A DNA stretch of 64,000 bases from an uncultured Aquimarina sp. (GCA_947498455.1 CANMKK010000009.1:1-64000); one strand, 5' to 3'. Positions 1-8,988 are shown, counted from the first letter of the stretch. Notes: generated by a model not told the origin, from the letters alone. A program made the numbers and translations.

Positions 1-270
1 GCCCATAAGGGACTTGCACCCTCTAGATTAATTAATTACATTCGTAATTAAAAGATGCCCATGCTGGGCACACACAATGGCTATAATTAATACGGGTTTC
101 AGTGCTTAAACCAAAGTGAAGTGCCTTGAACAAAGTCCGCAAAATTTTCAATTTTGCGTGTCTATTAAAATAAAGAAAAATTAAAAATTTGGTTAAGTGC
201 AAGTCCGAAAGTTCACTACTTTTAATTCCCGTGCTAACCATAGCCGAAACCGTTGTAACACATTCGCTGC
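1..270. repeat. Nested inverted-repeat region upstream of an orphan gene
   Basis: No gene is visible. The segment is packed with palindromes: a hairpin at 32-39/44-51, TGCCCA/TGGGCA at 56-61/65-70, and a perfect 9-bp stem with a 3-nt loop at 138-146/150-158. An outer imperfect pair, 79-96 with 228-245, matches at 14 of 18 positions. The outer pair encloses the central hairpin, so a strand could fold into one long cruciform. The end of the segment (252-261, GTTGTAACAC) is the inverse of 867-876, beyond the following gene. Such structure suits a recombination site or a dispersed non-coding repeat. Which of the two is inference. Confidence 0.5.
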
Positions 271-858
271 ATGAATTTTGAAAAATATATAATTGTTAAC
301 GGCTTAACCAAAAAGGATTTGAATGATTTTGTCCAAGAGTTAGCTAATCTATATGCAGACACTGGATTTACTAAAGAGGTTAAAATTTTTGAAAGTAAAA
401 TAGTCGCGAATGAGTTTTTAATCAATTTTTCCCAGGATACAGGCTTCGAAAGATTTAAATACTTCGTTAATTTTTTATTTTATCCTTTTAGCTCGGAACA
501 TGATTCTAATCATAAGGTTTATGGGTATAGGACACTTTCACAAGGTGATGATATCAACAAAGAACTTTATGGAAAAAGAATACAACTTTATATTTCAGAA
601 AATGATGAGGATGGAGATAACGTATACGGAATTCCTAAAAACTGGACGGAATCCATAAAACTTGGTTTTGCGTATGGACATGAATATGTCCCAACAGGAA
701 AAAAGGAATTTGATTTTTTTGAAAAAACATATTCAAGATCTGACTTTTCTGCATTACGATCAATTTACGGAGTTGTGAATAAACCCAAAAAGAAAAAAGC
801 AGGTTGTTCTCTCTTTTTAGTAATGATAATCTTGATTGGAATAATCTGTGTTATATGA
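271..858 (+). CDS. Unknown protein with C-terminal membrane anchor
   Basis: A 195-residue protein that I do not recognise. The body is soluble, rich in Phe, Tyr and acidic residues. A basic patch KPKKKK (about 171-176) is followed by a 17-residue hydrophobic tail to the C-terminus, so the protein is probably tail-anchored with the bulk in the cytoplasm. The ATG lies directly after the inverted-repeat region. The gene sits alone between GTTGTAACAC (252-261) and GTGTTACAAC (867-876), like the single gene of a cassette. No operon partner is visible. Function unknown. Confidence 0.6.
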   Translation: MNFEKYIIVNGLTKKDLNDFVQELANLYADTGFTKEVKIFESKIVANEFLINFSQDTGFERFKYFVNFLFYPFSSEHDSNHKVYGYRTLSQGDDINKELYGKRIQLYISENDEDGDNVYGIPKNWTESIKLGFAYGHEYVPTGKKEFDFFEKTYSRSDFSALRSIYGVVNKPKKKKAGCSLFLVMIILIGIICVI

Positions 859-1165
859 TAAAAAACGTGTTACAACAACTAAGTGATCGTATGGCGCGTA
901 TTGCCAATATATGAACACGGTGTTGACTATCCCCGGCTGCTATGCCGTATCGTTTTGCTTACTATGGGTTTTTCGTTGATTAGGTTTTGGGAAGTATTAC
1001 CCTTTTCAGGAGCTTTTTTAGTCAAATAGTGTTTTTATCTTTTAGATTGCAATGTTTTTTCTTTTTTGTCATTAGATGTATTATTTAATGCATTTACAGC
1101 TTGTATAATATGAGTAATTAGAAGAAATACATATTTTTACAAAAACATAATCGATCAAATATTGA
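859..1165. other. Intergenic region with the right-hand inverted repeat
   Basis: The 307 bases after the orphan gene begin with GTGTTACAAC (867-876), the exact inverse of 252-261. A GC-richer stretch (about 880-965) follows, unlike the AT-rich surroundings. The rest is AT-rich with no credible reading frame. I see no clear terminator or promoter here. Confidence 0.4.
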
Positions 1166-1633
1166 ATGAAAAAAAATAAGATTATTAGTTTTAAAAAATA
1201 TACCTACCTATCATCAGGGGTATTGCTACTATTTATTATTTGGAGTTCTTTTTTTGCTATGATGTTAGAAACAAAAATGTACATGAAGAACTGGTATATT
1301 GTTATATTGTACTTTGTTTTCTTTTCTACTTTTTCTATTTTTATATCACACTACAATCTTTATTATCTTATAATAACTCCAAAAGAAATTATTATTAAAA
1401 ATTTAGCTTTTTTTTGGATAAAGAAGGTCTATCAAATAGAGAATATTATATCTATCTCAAAAACTTTAAAAAAAACAGGCAAAGGAGGCTGGTACGGTAT
1501 TGTAATTCATTTAAAAAAACCTATTGAAGGTTATACTTATTATATGAGTTCAATAAAACCCAAGTTTTGGAAAAGACTAAAAATGGAATTAAATAAAGTA
1601 AACATTGAATTTGAAATTAACAAAAACCTATAA
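1166..1633 (+). CDS. Small membrane protein with PH-like C-terminal domain
   Basis: 155 residues. Two hydrophobic segments at about 13-35 and 43-62 form a hairpin in the inner membrane. A cytoplasmic part of about 90 residues follows, with alternating beta-type segments (YYLIITPKEIIIKN onward) resembling bacterial PH-like domains that follow two-helix hairpins. That assignment rests on layout, not on a diagnostic motif. The gene stands alone, with more than 250 bp on both sides. Function unknown. Confidence 0.55.
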   Translation: MKKNKIISFKKYTYLSSGVLLLFIIWSSFFAMMLETKMYMKNWYIVILYFVFFSTFSIFISHYNLYYLIITPKEIIIKNLAFFWIKKVYQIENIISISKTLKKTGKGGWYGIVIHLKKPIEGYTYYMSSIKPKFWKRLKMELNKVNIEFEINKNL

Positions 1634-1720
1634 AGTAATTTTAAATAATATGTGGAATTAAGTTTAATGGAAATCTATCTTCTAACCACAAAAAAAGAAT
1701 TATAAATTTAAAACACGACA

Positions 1721-1867
1721 ATGCAATTTAATAACCCCTTAGATATTTTACTAGTTTTATTGTTTACTAAAGAATGTTTTTATTAGATGGTTGGATATTT
1801 TTCAGGAAGTATTGCATACCTTATTATTGCGTATAGTTTATTAACAAGTCTTCCATTTGATTTCTAA
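1721..1867 (+). pseudogene. Possible broken small membrane-protein frame
   Basis: A frame of 49 codons starts at ATG 1721, reads 21 hydrophobic residues (MQFNNPLDILLVLLF...), meets a single TAG, and continues in the same frame with 26 hydrophobic residues starting at Met to a TAA at 1865-1867. Either the second part (from the ATG after the stop) is a tiny membrane peptide, or the whole is a decayed small membrane gene. It lies in the 251-bp gap between two genes. Evidence is weak, because short hydrophobic frames are common in AT-rich DNA. Confidence 0.2.
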
Positions 1868-1884
1868 AAAAAAAAAATATACTT

Positions 1885-2421
1885 ATGAAAATACATATAG
1901 AAACAGAAAGATTAATTCTTAGAGATATAGAAGCCTATGATACCAAAGGCATTTTCGAACTTGATTCGGACCCAGAGGTTCATCAGTATATAGGGAAAAA
2001 GCCTATAAAAACTATTAGAGAAGCTGAAGAAGTAATTGATTATATACGAAATCAATATGTCAAAAACGGAATTGGTCGCTGGGCAATTATTGATAAAAAA
2101 ACAGAAGATTTTATCGGTTGGACAGGATTAAAATATGAAGAAGGCTTACGAAAGAATATAGGCTATTATGATTTAGGATATCGATTAAGAAAAAAATATT
2201 GGGGCAAGGGAATAGCTACTGAAACCGCCATTGAATCCCTTACTTATGGATTTGCAACACTAGGTTTAGAAGAAATATGTGCAGCGGCAGATGTAAATAA
2301 TTTGGGATCAAATAAGGTATTGAAAAAAGTTGGTTTGCAATATGTCGAAACCTTCGATCTGGATGGAGCCCCCCATAACTGGTATAGACTTAGAAAACCT
2401 GAATGGATGGAACTACAATAA
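1885..2421 (+). CDS. GNAT N-acetyltransferase (RimJ/RimL type)
   Basis: 178 residues, the normal length for the RimJ/RimL-like branch of the GNAT family, which moves an acetyl group from acetyl-CoA to an amine. The N-terminal ETERLILRD (about 6-14) is the typical opening strand. The acetyl-CoA pyrophosphate loop is WGKGIAT (106-112), and NNLGSNKVLKKVG (138-150) is the conserved C-terminal helix and turn. The substrate cannot be read from sequence; these enzymes act on ribosomal protein N-termini, antibiotics or small amines. The ATG follows an A-rich tract and the gene appears monocistronic. Confidence 0.85.
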   Translation: MKIHIETERLILRDIEAYDTKGIFELDSDPEVHQYIGKKPIKTIREAEEVIDYIRNQYVKNGIGRWAIIDKKTEDFIGWTGLKYEEGLRKNIGYYDLGYRLRKKYWGKGIATETAIESLTYGFATLGLEEICAAADVNNLGSNKVLKKVGLQYVETFDLDGAPHNWYRLRKPEWMELQ

Positions 2422-2490
2422 ATTACTAGGCATTATGTAAATTAAAATGTTAAGTTAAAATACGTCGGAAAAAGTAACATATCTATTTTT

Positions 2491-3633
2491 ATGCGTCCAA
2501 TTGAGAAACAATCAGAACAGATGAGCAAAAATAATAGACGTGATTGGCTAAAACTAGCTGGTCTGGGTATTACGGGTATGAGTATAGGACAGTTAAATTC
2601 TTTTGCGAATGTAACTCCAATCTCTACGACATTACAACCCAATAGAAATAATGCAACCATTTTATTAAGATCGAACGAAAATCCATATGGACCTTCACCT
2701 AAAGCAAGGATTGCAATGTCAGAGCATATAAATGATAGCAATCGTTATGGAAGAAGTGTAAGATCCAATTTGATTTCGGCAATTGCAGAAGAAAATGAAG
2801 TTTCAAAAGAACAGATACTTTTAGAAGCAGGTTCGACAAAAATATTGGACTTGTTACTTCAATTTTCGGCCACAAAAAAAGGAAATTTTGTTTTAGCTAA
2901 AAACACTTATAATTATTGGACATCACCATCTAATGAACTAGGAATACAAAGAATTGAAGTCCCACTAAAAAATGATAAAAAACATGATTTAAAAGCCTTA
3001 CTTAATGCAATAGAAACAGATACAAGGATGATGTATATATGTAATCCTGATAACCCGACTGGTACAATTATAGAAAGAGACGAATTGAAATTATTTATTA
3101 ATGAAGCTACCAAAAAAACAATGGTAGTAGTGGATGAGGCATATATAGAATATTCGAATCAAAAATCAGTAAGTAATCTTACTATTGAAAACAAAAATTT
3201 GATTGTCGTCAGGACTTTTTCAAAAATGTATGGTTTGGCGGGTGCAAGAGTAGGATATGCAATAGCTAATAAAAGTAGTGTTGATAAATTACGTAAACTT
3301 CAATCCTGGTCTAATGGAAGTGTGAGTGTTATTTCTGCAGCTGGAGCATTAGCTTCATTAAGGGATATGACATTTAGAAAAAAGGTTTATTTAGAAAACG
3401 AAAAGGTAAAGAAGTATACGATAGAAGAATTTGAAAGAATAGGAATTTCCTGTATACAATCACACTCTAATTTCATTTATTTTTCGTTAGCAAATTATAA
3501 AAAGGATTTCTTTAAGCAATTAGAAGAGAATAATATATTAGGTACTAGGGTATATGAAGAAGACGGAAAATGGTCTAGAATTACCATTGGGACCATAGAA
3601 GAGATGAAGAAAGTGGTTGCATCTTTAAAATGA
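2491..3633 (+). CDS. PLP aminotransferase, HisC-like, with Tat-type signal
   Basis: 380 residues of fold-type I aminotransferase close to histidinol-phosphate aminotransferase. Visible landmarks are NENPYGPSP (62-70), NPDNPTG (185-191), DEAYIEY (215-221), the PLP-binding Lys in FSKMYGLAG (Lys 245) and the phosphate-binding Arg in GARVGYA (Arg 253). Unlike the operon HisC at 45021, it opens with a twin-arginine motif, RRDWLK (16-21), followed by a hydrophobic stretch, so it is probably exported folded with its cofactor or anchored in the inner membrane. A second ATG at 2521 (MSKNNRRDW) may be the true start because it puts the twin Arg at residues 6-7. Its substrate is unknown; a histidine-pathway role is unlikely if it is exported. 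Confidence 0.8.
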   Translation: MRPIEKQSEQMSKNNRRDWLKLAGLGITGMSIGQLNSFANVTPISTTLQPNRNNATILLRSNENPYGPSPKARIAMSEHINDSNRYGRSVRSNLISAIAEENEVSKEQILLEAGSTKILDLLLQFSATKKGNFVLAKNTYNYWTSPSNELGIQRIEVPLKNDKKHDLKALLNAIETDTRMMYICNPDNPTGTIIERDELKLFINEATKKTMVVVDEAYIEYSNQKSVSNLTIENKNLIVVRTFSKMYGLAGARVGYAIANKSSVDKLRKLQSWSNGSVSVISAAGALASLRDMTFRKKVYLENEKVKKYTIEEFERIGISCIQSHSNFIYFSLANYKKDFFKQLEENNILGTRVYEEDGKWSRITIGTIEEMKKVVASLK

Positions 3634-3733
3634 AATATTGAGGAATATGTAGGGTTTATTTGGAGTTATTAGAATCAAATCTTTAGGAAATGTATTTTGT
3701 AGATAAATAATATAAAAATGGATAGTAGTACTA

Positions 3734-4204
3734 ATGAAAAAGCATACGTATTTAGTTAATATAGAATGGATAGGAAATCAGGGAGATGGTACTATAGATT
3801 ATACATCATACAACCGAAATCATACCATATCTGTAGAAGGAAAATATAATGATATTTTGGGTTCATCAGACCCTTCGTTTCTAGGAGATCGGTCAAAATA
3901 TAATCCCGAAGAACTTTTTCTGTCCTCATTATCCGCATGTCATATGCTATGGTACTTACACTTATGTTCGGTACATAAAATAGTGGTTACTGATTATAAG
4001 GATAATGCATCGGGGATAATGGAAGAATCTAAAGATGGAAGTGGAAAATTCGCAGAAGTCACGCTACACCCAACAGTGGTTATTGAAAACGAAAAGCAAA
4101 TAGAAAAAGCCAATGAATTACATGTTCAGGCTAATAAAATGTGTTTTATAGCGAATTCTTGCAATTTTAAAATTGGACATAAACCTCAAACAATGGTGAG
4201 ATAA
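3734..4204 (+). CDS. OsmC family peroxide-stress protein
   Basis: 156 residues matching the OsmC/Ohr superfamily, small thiol peroxidases that reduce organic hydroperoxides in the cytoplasm. The conserved block NPEELFLSSLSACH (57-70) holds the first catalytic Cys (69), and KMCFIANSC holds the second (Cys 137), the usual spacing for an OsmC pair. Extra Cys residues lie at 78 and 143. The gene is likely monocistronic. The family is clear; the preferred peroxide is not. Confidence 0.85.
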   Translation: MKKHTYLVNIEWIGNQGDGTIDYTSYNRNHTISVEGKYNDILGSSDPSFLGDRSKYNPEELFLSSLSACHMLWYLHLCSVHKIVVTDYKDNASGIMEESKDGSGKFAEVTLHPTVVIENEKQIEKANELHVQANKMCFIANSCNFKIGHKPQTMVR

Positions 4205-4406
4205 ATTAAAATATGCTTTATCTCAGTTTTTTTACGTGGCTTTTACAAATAAAATGTGAATTTTATGGGTGACAAATTCATTGTTTACTACATTAGAGTA
4301 TAAAGAGTATATGTATTCATGTAATTCTAAAAGTTTGTAATAAAAAAGTAGGCTATTTTGATAAAATATTTCGAGAAGTAAATTTTAGAAACAGAGGAAA
4401 TCTTTA

Positions 4407-4958
4407 ATGAATAATAGTAAAAAAAAGAAGGAAAGTAATTTTCAGGAAATACATGCCGAACGTCTATTGCTAAGAAGATTAGAGGTGTCAGACTGGGAGA
4501 TGATCTCCTATTTACGTTCGGATAAGGAAGTGAATGAGTTTGTAAAAAGACCAAGTGCAGCAACTAAAGACGAAGCATTAAAATTCATAGCACGAATCAA
4601 TAGAGGAATTGAAGATCAAAAGTTGTATTACTGGGCAATAACTGAAAAGGATAAAGATCATATGATTGGTAGTATTTGTCTTTGGAATTTTTCTGAAGAT
4701 GAGAAGGTAGCCGAAGTAGGGTATGATTTAAGTCTAAAATGTCAAGGAAAGGGGATTATGAATGAATCATTGCAAAGCATATTGACGTTTGGTTTTAACG
4801 AATTAAACTTAGATACTATAGAAGCATATACTCATATAAGAAATGAAAGTTCTAAAAAATTACTAGAGAGGAATATGTTTACAATTGTCTTAGATAAAAA
4901 AGATGAATATAATGAAGATAATATAGTATATGAAGTGAAAAAAACTGATCTATACTAA
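4407..4958 (+). CDS. GNAT N-acetyltransferase
   Basis: 183 residues, GNAT fold of the RimJ/RimL type and a second family member within 3 kb. HAERLLLRRLEVSDW (16-30) is the opening, QGKGIM (113-118) the acetyl-CoA loop, and NESSKKLLERNMF (146-158) the C-terminal helix. The N-terminus has an unusual lysine cluster (SKKKKES, 4-10). The substrate is unknown. It is separated from both neighbours by more than 150 bp, so probably transcribed alone. Confidence 0.82.
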   Translation: MNNSKKKKESNFQEIHAERLLLRRLEVSDWEMISYLRSDKEVNEFVKRPSAATKDEALKFIARINRGIEDQKLYYWAITEKDKDHMIGSICLWNFSEDEKVAEVGYDLSLKCQGKGIMNESLQSILTFGFNELNLDTIEAYTHIRNESSKKLLERNMFTIVLDKKDEYNEDNIVYEVKKTDLY

Positions 4959-5112
4959 TGTATTATAGATCATTTTTCTTAAGCTTTATTACCAAGAAAT
5001 TTAAGATAATAAAGTAACAAATCTCGTAATTAAGACATAAACTAATAAATGGGCTTTGATTAGCTAAAAATATAATAGATATATTTATCAGGGAATTAAG
5101 CAAATAGAACAG

Positions 5113-5673
5113 ATGAATAAAATTTTAATTCTTGTATTATGCATAACAATTGGATATGTATCCTGTAAAAATTCTACAAAAAATAATAAAATTGAAATCA
5201 TAAAACAATACTACAATATTCTTGATAATTCTGATTATTCAGAAATAACAGCTTGTTTATTGGATAGTCTCATGATAAAAGAGGGAGAATATGAACAGAC
5301 ATATTCTCGAGAAGAGTATTTAGAGTTTTTAAAATGGGATGCTGTTTTTGATCCTAGCTATGAAATACTTGAAATTGAACAACAAGGTGAAATTGTCAAA
5401 ACAAAGGTTTCAAAAATGGATAAAAGGATCTTTTTTCTTCACGAAGAACCAATAATAACTAATAATGTTATAAGATTTCAAAAAAATAAAATAATAAGTG
5501 TAGAAATAGATTATGTAAATTTTAATAATACAACATTTGGTAGAAACAAAAATGAGTTTTTGAGTTGGATTGATAAAAATCACCCTGAGTTAAGTGGATT
5601 TATACAAGATCAAACAAAGACTGGAGGATTAAAATACCTAAAGGCTATCGAACTGTATAAAAACAGAAAATAA
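5113..5673 (+). CDS. Putative lipoprotein of unknown function
   Basis: 186 residues beginning with a lipoprotein signal: a hydrophobic core then YVSC, with Cys 18 as the lipidation site. The body is about 165 residues, acidic, without recognised catalytic motifs; its size and the opening 'EIIKQYYNILDNSDYSEI' region are compatible with an NTF2/SnoaL-like fold, but that is a guess. The stop codon is followed after one base by the start of the next gene, so the two are translationally linked and probably act together at the cell envelope. Confidence 0.6.
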   Translation: MNKILILVLCITIGYVSCKNSTKNNKIEIIKQYYNILDNSDYSEITACLLDSLMIKEGEYEQTYSREEYLEFLKWDAVFDPSYEILEIEQQGEIVKTKVSKMDKRIFFLHEEPIITNNVIRFQKNKIISVEIDYVNFNNTTFGRNKNEFLSWIDKNHPELSGFIQDQTKTGGLKYLKAIELYKNRK

Positions 5674-5674
5674 C

Positions 5675-6316
5675 ATGTTACTATTGTTATATTATATATT
5701 CGGACTGACTTTTCTGAATGGTTGGGATTTAGGAGAAGTTAATGATAACTATAAAAGACATATTTTTTATATCCATGGAAGGATTATAGAACAACAAGGA
5801 AAAAATGCTTTTAGCGAAAGCTATGGAGAGTATGATTTAGATGGTATACTCGCTGCTATAGAGGTCAATGAATCAGTAATTCATTATGAAATACGAACAG
5901 AAAATGTAAATGTAAGGGCATACGCTATGAAGGTATCAAAGCAGGTTGATAGCCTCATTAGTTTAGGAGTAGAACCTATCAATATCACAGTTATAGGAGC
6001 TTCCAAGGGAGCAATTATAGCATCAAATGTTTCAGACTTAAATAAGCATCACATTAATTATATTTTTTTGGCCGGTAATAACGAGTATCAGGAACAAAAT
6101 AATGATTGGAAGTTTCATGGACAAGTACTTTGTATATATGATTTGTCAGACGAAATAGCAGGAAAAAATTATTCGTATTGGAAAACTAAAGACAACCACA
6201 CTACAAAATTTAAGCAATTAGAAATAAAAACAAATTTGGGGTACGGTTTTTTATACAAGCCATTAGATGATTGGACAAAACCAGCAAAAAAATGGATATT
6301 GAATCAAAGCCTATGA
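5675..6316 (+). CDS. Alpha/beta hydrolase-like exported protein, catalytic His apparently missing
   Basis: 213 residues. The N-terminal hydrophobic stretch (1-16) looks like a signal peptide. An oxyanion-type HG lies at 34-35, and GASKG (108-112) is a classic nucleophile elbow with Ser 110. Asp 156 or Asp 159 (YDLSDE) could be the acid. Where related hydrolases carry a catalytic His before GFLYKP, this protein has Tyr 190 (codon TAC, one base from CAC). It may therefore be inactive, use another His such as His 175, or have changed chemistry. Translated one base after the preceding lipoprotein gene. Confidence 0.6.
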   Translation: MLLLLYYIFGLTFLNGWDLGEVNDNYKRHIFYIHGRIIEQQGKNAFSESYGEYDLDGILAAIEVNESVIHYEIRTENVNVRAYAMKVSKQVDSLISLGVEPINITVIGASKGAIIASNVSDLNKHHINYIFLAGNNEYQEQNNDWKFHGQVLCIYDLSDEIAGKNYSYWKTKDNHTTKFKQLEIKTNLGYGFLYKPLDDWTKPAKKWILNQSL

Positions 6317-6473
6317 TTTGGAGATAAAAAAGCAATAAGTATACAATAGATGTAGGTGTGTAATTATGACAAAAATACTACTACAATATATATCTAGAAT
6401 GAAGTATAAGCAATTGTAGCTCTAAAGATAGCCCCATTTGATTATGTATATCCGCAAACCATTGAATTAAGAA

Positions 6474-7544
6474 CTACAATGACTCATAATATTCAAAAGA
6501 TTTTATAATCAATTCATCAGACACGGTACAATTATACTTGGCATCTCCTACAGTATTAAGTAAGACAAAATAAATAGTACCTTTTTCATTTTTCTTATCG
6601 TGGATAAGCAATTCCATGATCTCTTTTCGATCATTAGGGTCGATAGATACTTTTGGAAAAGTAGCAAGGATTACGTCACTTATTTGTTTTAATTCTTTAT
6701 CGGTAACAGAAAGTAATTCTTTAGAAATAAACCCTTCTAGTATCATGCCAATTGCAATAGCCTCTCCGTGTAGTAATTCTGGTTTTTCTGGATGAGTAAG
6801 GTAGAATGATTCAATGGCATGCCCTAAAGTATGTCCGAAATTAAGGTATTTTCTAATATTTTGTTCCGTAGGGTCTTCAGTAACGATTTTATTTTTGATG
6901 ATTACCGAATCATAAATTAATTGATCCAGATCTTCTATAGTAAGTTTAGAAAGATCCGCCATTTTTGACCAATAATCTTTATCCTGTATAAGTCCGTGTT
7001 TTAGCATTTCTGCAAAACCACTACACATTTGATTGGTAGGTAAGGTGCCCAAATACTGAGTGTCTACCAAAACCATTTCAGATTCACTGATTACCCCAAT
7101 CATATTTTTTAAATTACCTAAATCCACACCTGTTTTTCCACCTACAGAAGCATCAACCATTGCTAATAAAGATGTAGGAATATTGATATAATTAATTCCA
7201 CGTTTATAGGTGCAGGCAATAAAGCCTCCAAGATCCGTGACAACCCCACCACCAAGATTAATCATCAGACTTTTTCGATCCGCACCATATTCTGATAATA
7301 CAGACCAAATACTACTACAGGTTTCGATATTTTTATTGATTTCACCAGGTTCTATTTCTATAACTTCAATATCATACTCTTTTTCGATATTCGATATAAA
7401 GTGAGCATAACAATGTTCATATGTATTGCTATCAACAAGAATAAATATTTTAGAATGATTAGCTTTTTCTAAATATGCGTTCAGTGCCGTATAGCATGAT
7501 GAATTAAAATATACGATAGAATCTTTAGAAACTATAGGCTTCAT
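6474..7544 (-). CDS. aroB: 3-dehydroquinate synthase
   Basis: 356 residues, normal length for AroB, which converts DAHP to 3-dehydroquinate in the shikimate pathway using NAD and a divalent metal. The NAD-binding GGGVVTDLGGF (98-108) and DASVGGKTGVD (131-141) are intact. The metal-site region FAEMLKHG, the FGHTLGHAIE helix and the later LLHGEAIAIGM are all present. It stands alone, divergent from proline dehydrogenase with 165 bp between them and convergent with the hydrolase gene. The start at MKPIVSKDS is the only sensible one. Confidence 0.96.
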   Translation of the reverse strand: MKPIVSKDSIVYFNSSCYTALNAYLEKANHSKIFILVDSNTYEHCYAHFISNIEKEYDIEVIEIEPGEINKNIETCSSIWSVLSEYGADRKSLMINLGGGVVTDLGGFIACTYKRGINYINIPTSLLAMVDASVGGKTGVDLGNLKNMIGVISESEMVLVDTQYLGTLPTNQMCSGFAEMLKHGLIQDKDYWSKMADLSKLTIEDLDQLIYDSVIIKNKIVTEDPTEQNIRKYLNFGHTLGHAIESFYLTHPEKPELLHGEAIAIGMILEGFISKELLSVTDKELKQISDVILATFPKVSIDPNDRKEIMELLIHDKKNEKGTIYFVLLNTVGDAKYNCTVSDELIIKSFEYYESL

Positions 7545-7607
7545 ATATGGTGTTTTAATGAAGAGCGAAATTAAGTAGAATTTGTAATAAAATAAACTTC
7601 CAAGTTC

Positions 7608-7615
7608 TATATTTG
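7608..7615 (+). promoter_or_regulatory. Candidate -7 box for proline dehydrogenase
   Basis: TATATTTG fits the Bacteroidota -7 consensus TAnnTTTG. A TTTG lies at 7581-7584, 23 bases upstream, slightly more than the usual 19-21. This would give a leader of roughly 90 nt for the gene at 7710. Motif match only. Confidence 0.35.
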
Positions 7616-7709
7616 CAGATATTTTTAAACGATAAAGATAGTACTGGCTATACCATCATATATTTAATGGATTAGATGTTTCCATTACGAATCTCAAAAC
7701 TAAAACTCG

Positions 7710-8885
7710 ATGAGTAAACATACTTTGTTTGATAACACAGAAACTGCTTTTTTATTAAAGAGCGATTCAGAATTGGAGAGAGCTTATTTTCTATTTAAAA
7801 TGATATCTAAAGAGCCATTGGTGCGCATTGGAACAGCAGTTACTAACTTTGCTTTAAAAGCACATTTACCTGTACAAGGATTGATTCGTGCTACAGTGTT
7901 TGATCATTTTTGCGGAGGAGTAGATGAAGAGGACTGTATGCCTGTAATTGATAAAATGTATACTAAGGGTAAAGTATCTTCTGTATTGGATTATTCAGTA
8001 GAGGGTAAAGAAGAAGAAGAACAATTTGATCATGCTTGCGAAAAAATCTTAAATATTCTAAATTTTGTAGATGAAAAAAAAGCCATCCCATTTGGGGTTT
8101 TTAAACCAACTGGTTTTGGACGTTTCTTTATTTGGCAAAAAAAGACAGAAGGAAAAGAACTAACAAAAGACGAAATAGCTGAGTGGGAACGTATTGAGGA
8201 GCGTTTTGATAAGGTATGTAAAAAAGCATACGAATGTGATGTTCCCTTATTAATAGACGGAGAAGAAAGTTGGATGCAGGATGCCGCAGATGATCTTGTA
8301 GCCAAAATGATGCGTAAGTATAATAAAGAAAAAGCCATTATATATAATACCTTACAATTATACAGACATGATCGTTTAGAATACCTAAAGAAACTTCATG
8401 AAGAGGCTAGAGTATATGATTTTAAAGTAGGAATGAAGATTGTACGTGGCGCATATATGGAAAAAGAGAATAATCGTGCAGCCGAAAAAGGATACCTATC
8501 TCCGATTTGTATAAGTAAAGAAGCTACAGACAAGAATTTTAATACAACACTAGAATATATTTTAAATAATATTGAAGATATTTCAGTATTTATAGGTACA
8601 CATAATGAAGATAGTTGTTACCTATCTATGGAACTGATGAAAAAGAATAATATTGCTATTGATGATTCCAGAGTGTGGTTAGGACAATTATATGGTATGA
8701 GTGACCATATTAGTTTTAATCTGGCAGCAGCAGGATATAATGTAGCTAAGTATTTACCTTTTGGACCTGTTAGAGATGTAATGCCTTATTTAATACGGAG
8801 AGCAGAAGAAAACACATCCGTAGCTGGGCAAACAACCCGCGAACTAGATTTATTATCCAAAGAGAAGAAAAGACGAAAGTTATAA
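7710..8885 (+). CDS. Proline dehydrogenase
   Basis: 391 residues, the length of the stand-alone FAD-dependent proline dehydrogenase of Bacteroidota, which oxidises proline to pyrroline-5-carboxylate and passes electrons to the respiratory chain. The TIM-barrel signatures are visible: MKIVRGAYMEKE in the middle and, near the C-terminus, LPFGPVRDVMPYLIRRA with the proline-binding paired Arg. There is no P5C dehydrogenase domain, so a separate enzyme must complete the pathway. The neighbouring aroB is divergent. Confidence 0.93.
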   Translation: MSKHTLFDNTETAFLLKSDSELERAYFLFKMISKEPLVRIGTAVTNFALKAHLPVQGLIRATVFDHFCGGVDEEDCMPVIDKMYTKGKVSSVLDYSVEGKEEEEQFDHACEKILNILNFVDEKKAIPFGVFKPTGFGRFFIWQKKTEGKELTKDEIAEWERIEERFDKVCKKAYECDVPLLIDGEESWMQDAADDLVAKMMRKYNKEKAIIYNTLQLYRHDRLEYLKKLHEEARVYDFKVGMKIVRGAYMEKENNRAAEKGYLSPICISKEATDKNFNTTLEYILNNIEDISVFIGTHNEDSCYLSMELMKKNNIAIDDSRVWLGQLYGMSDHISFNLAAAGYNVAKYLPFGPVRDVMPYLIRRAEENTSVAGQTTRELDLLSKEKKRRKL

Positions 8886-8988
8886 TTAGGTATTAAGTTT
8901 AAGATGATATCATATTTTATATACAGTTTATGGAATTTTAAATCTTAAATAATGATCCTGATACCTAATACCTGACACCCAAAAAAAT

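Noticed and set aside
1..30. tRNA-like 3' end at the window start
   Set aside because: No T-arm consensus and no cloverleaf partner; the stretch belongs to the repeat-rich spacer.
32..425. Leftward frames at 32-241 and 234-425
   Set aside because: They run through palindromes and oppose the orphan gene; composition is not protein-like.
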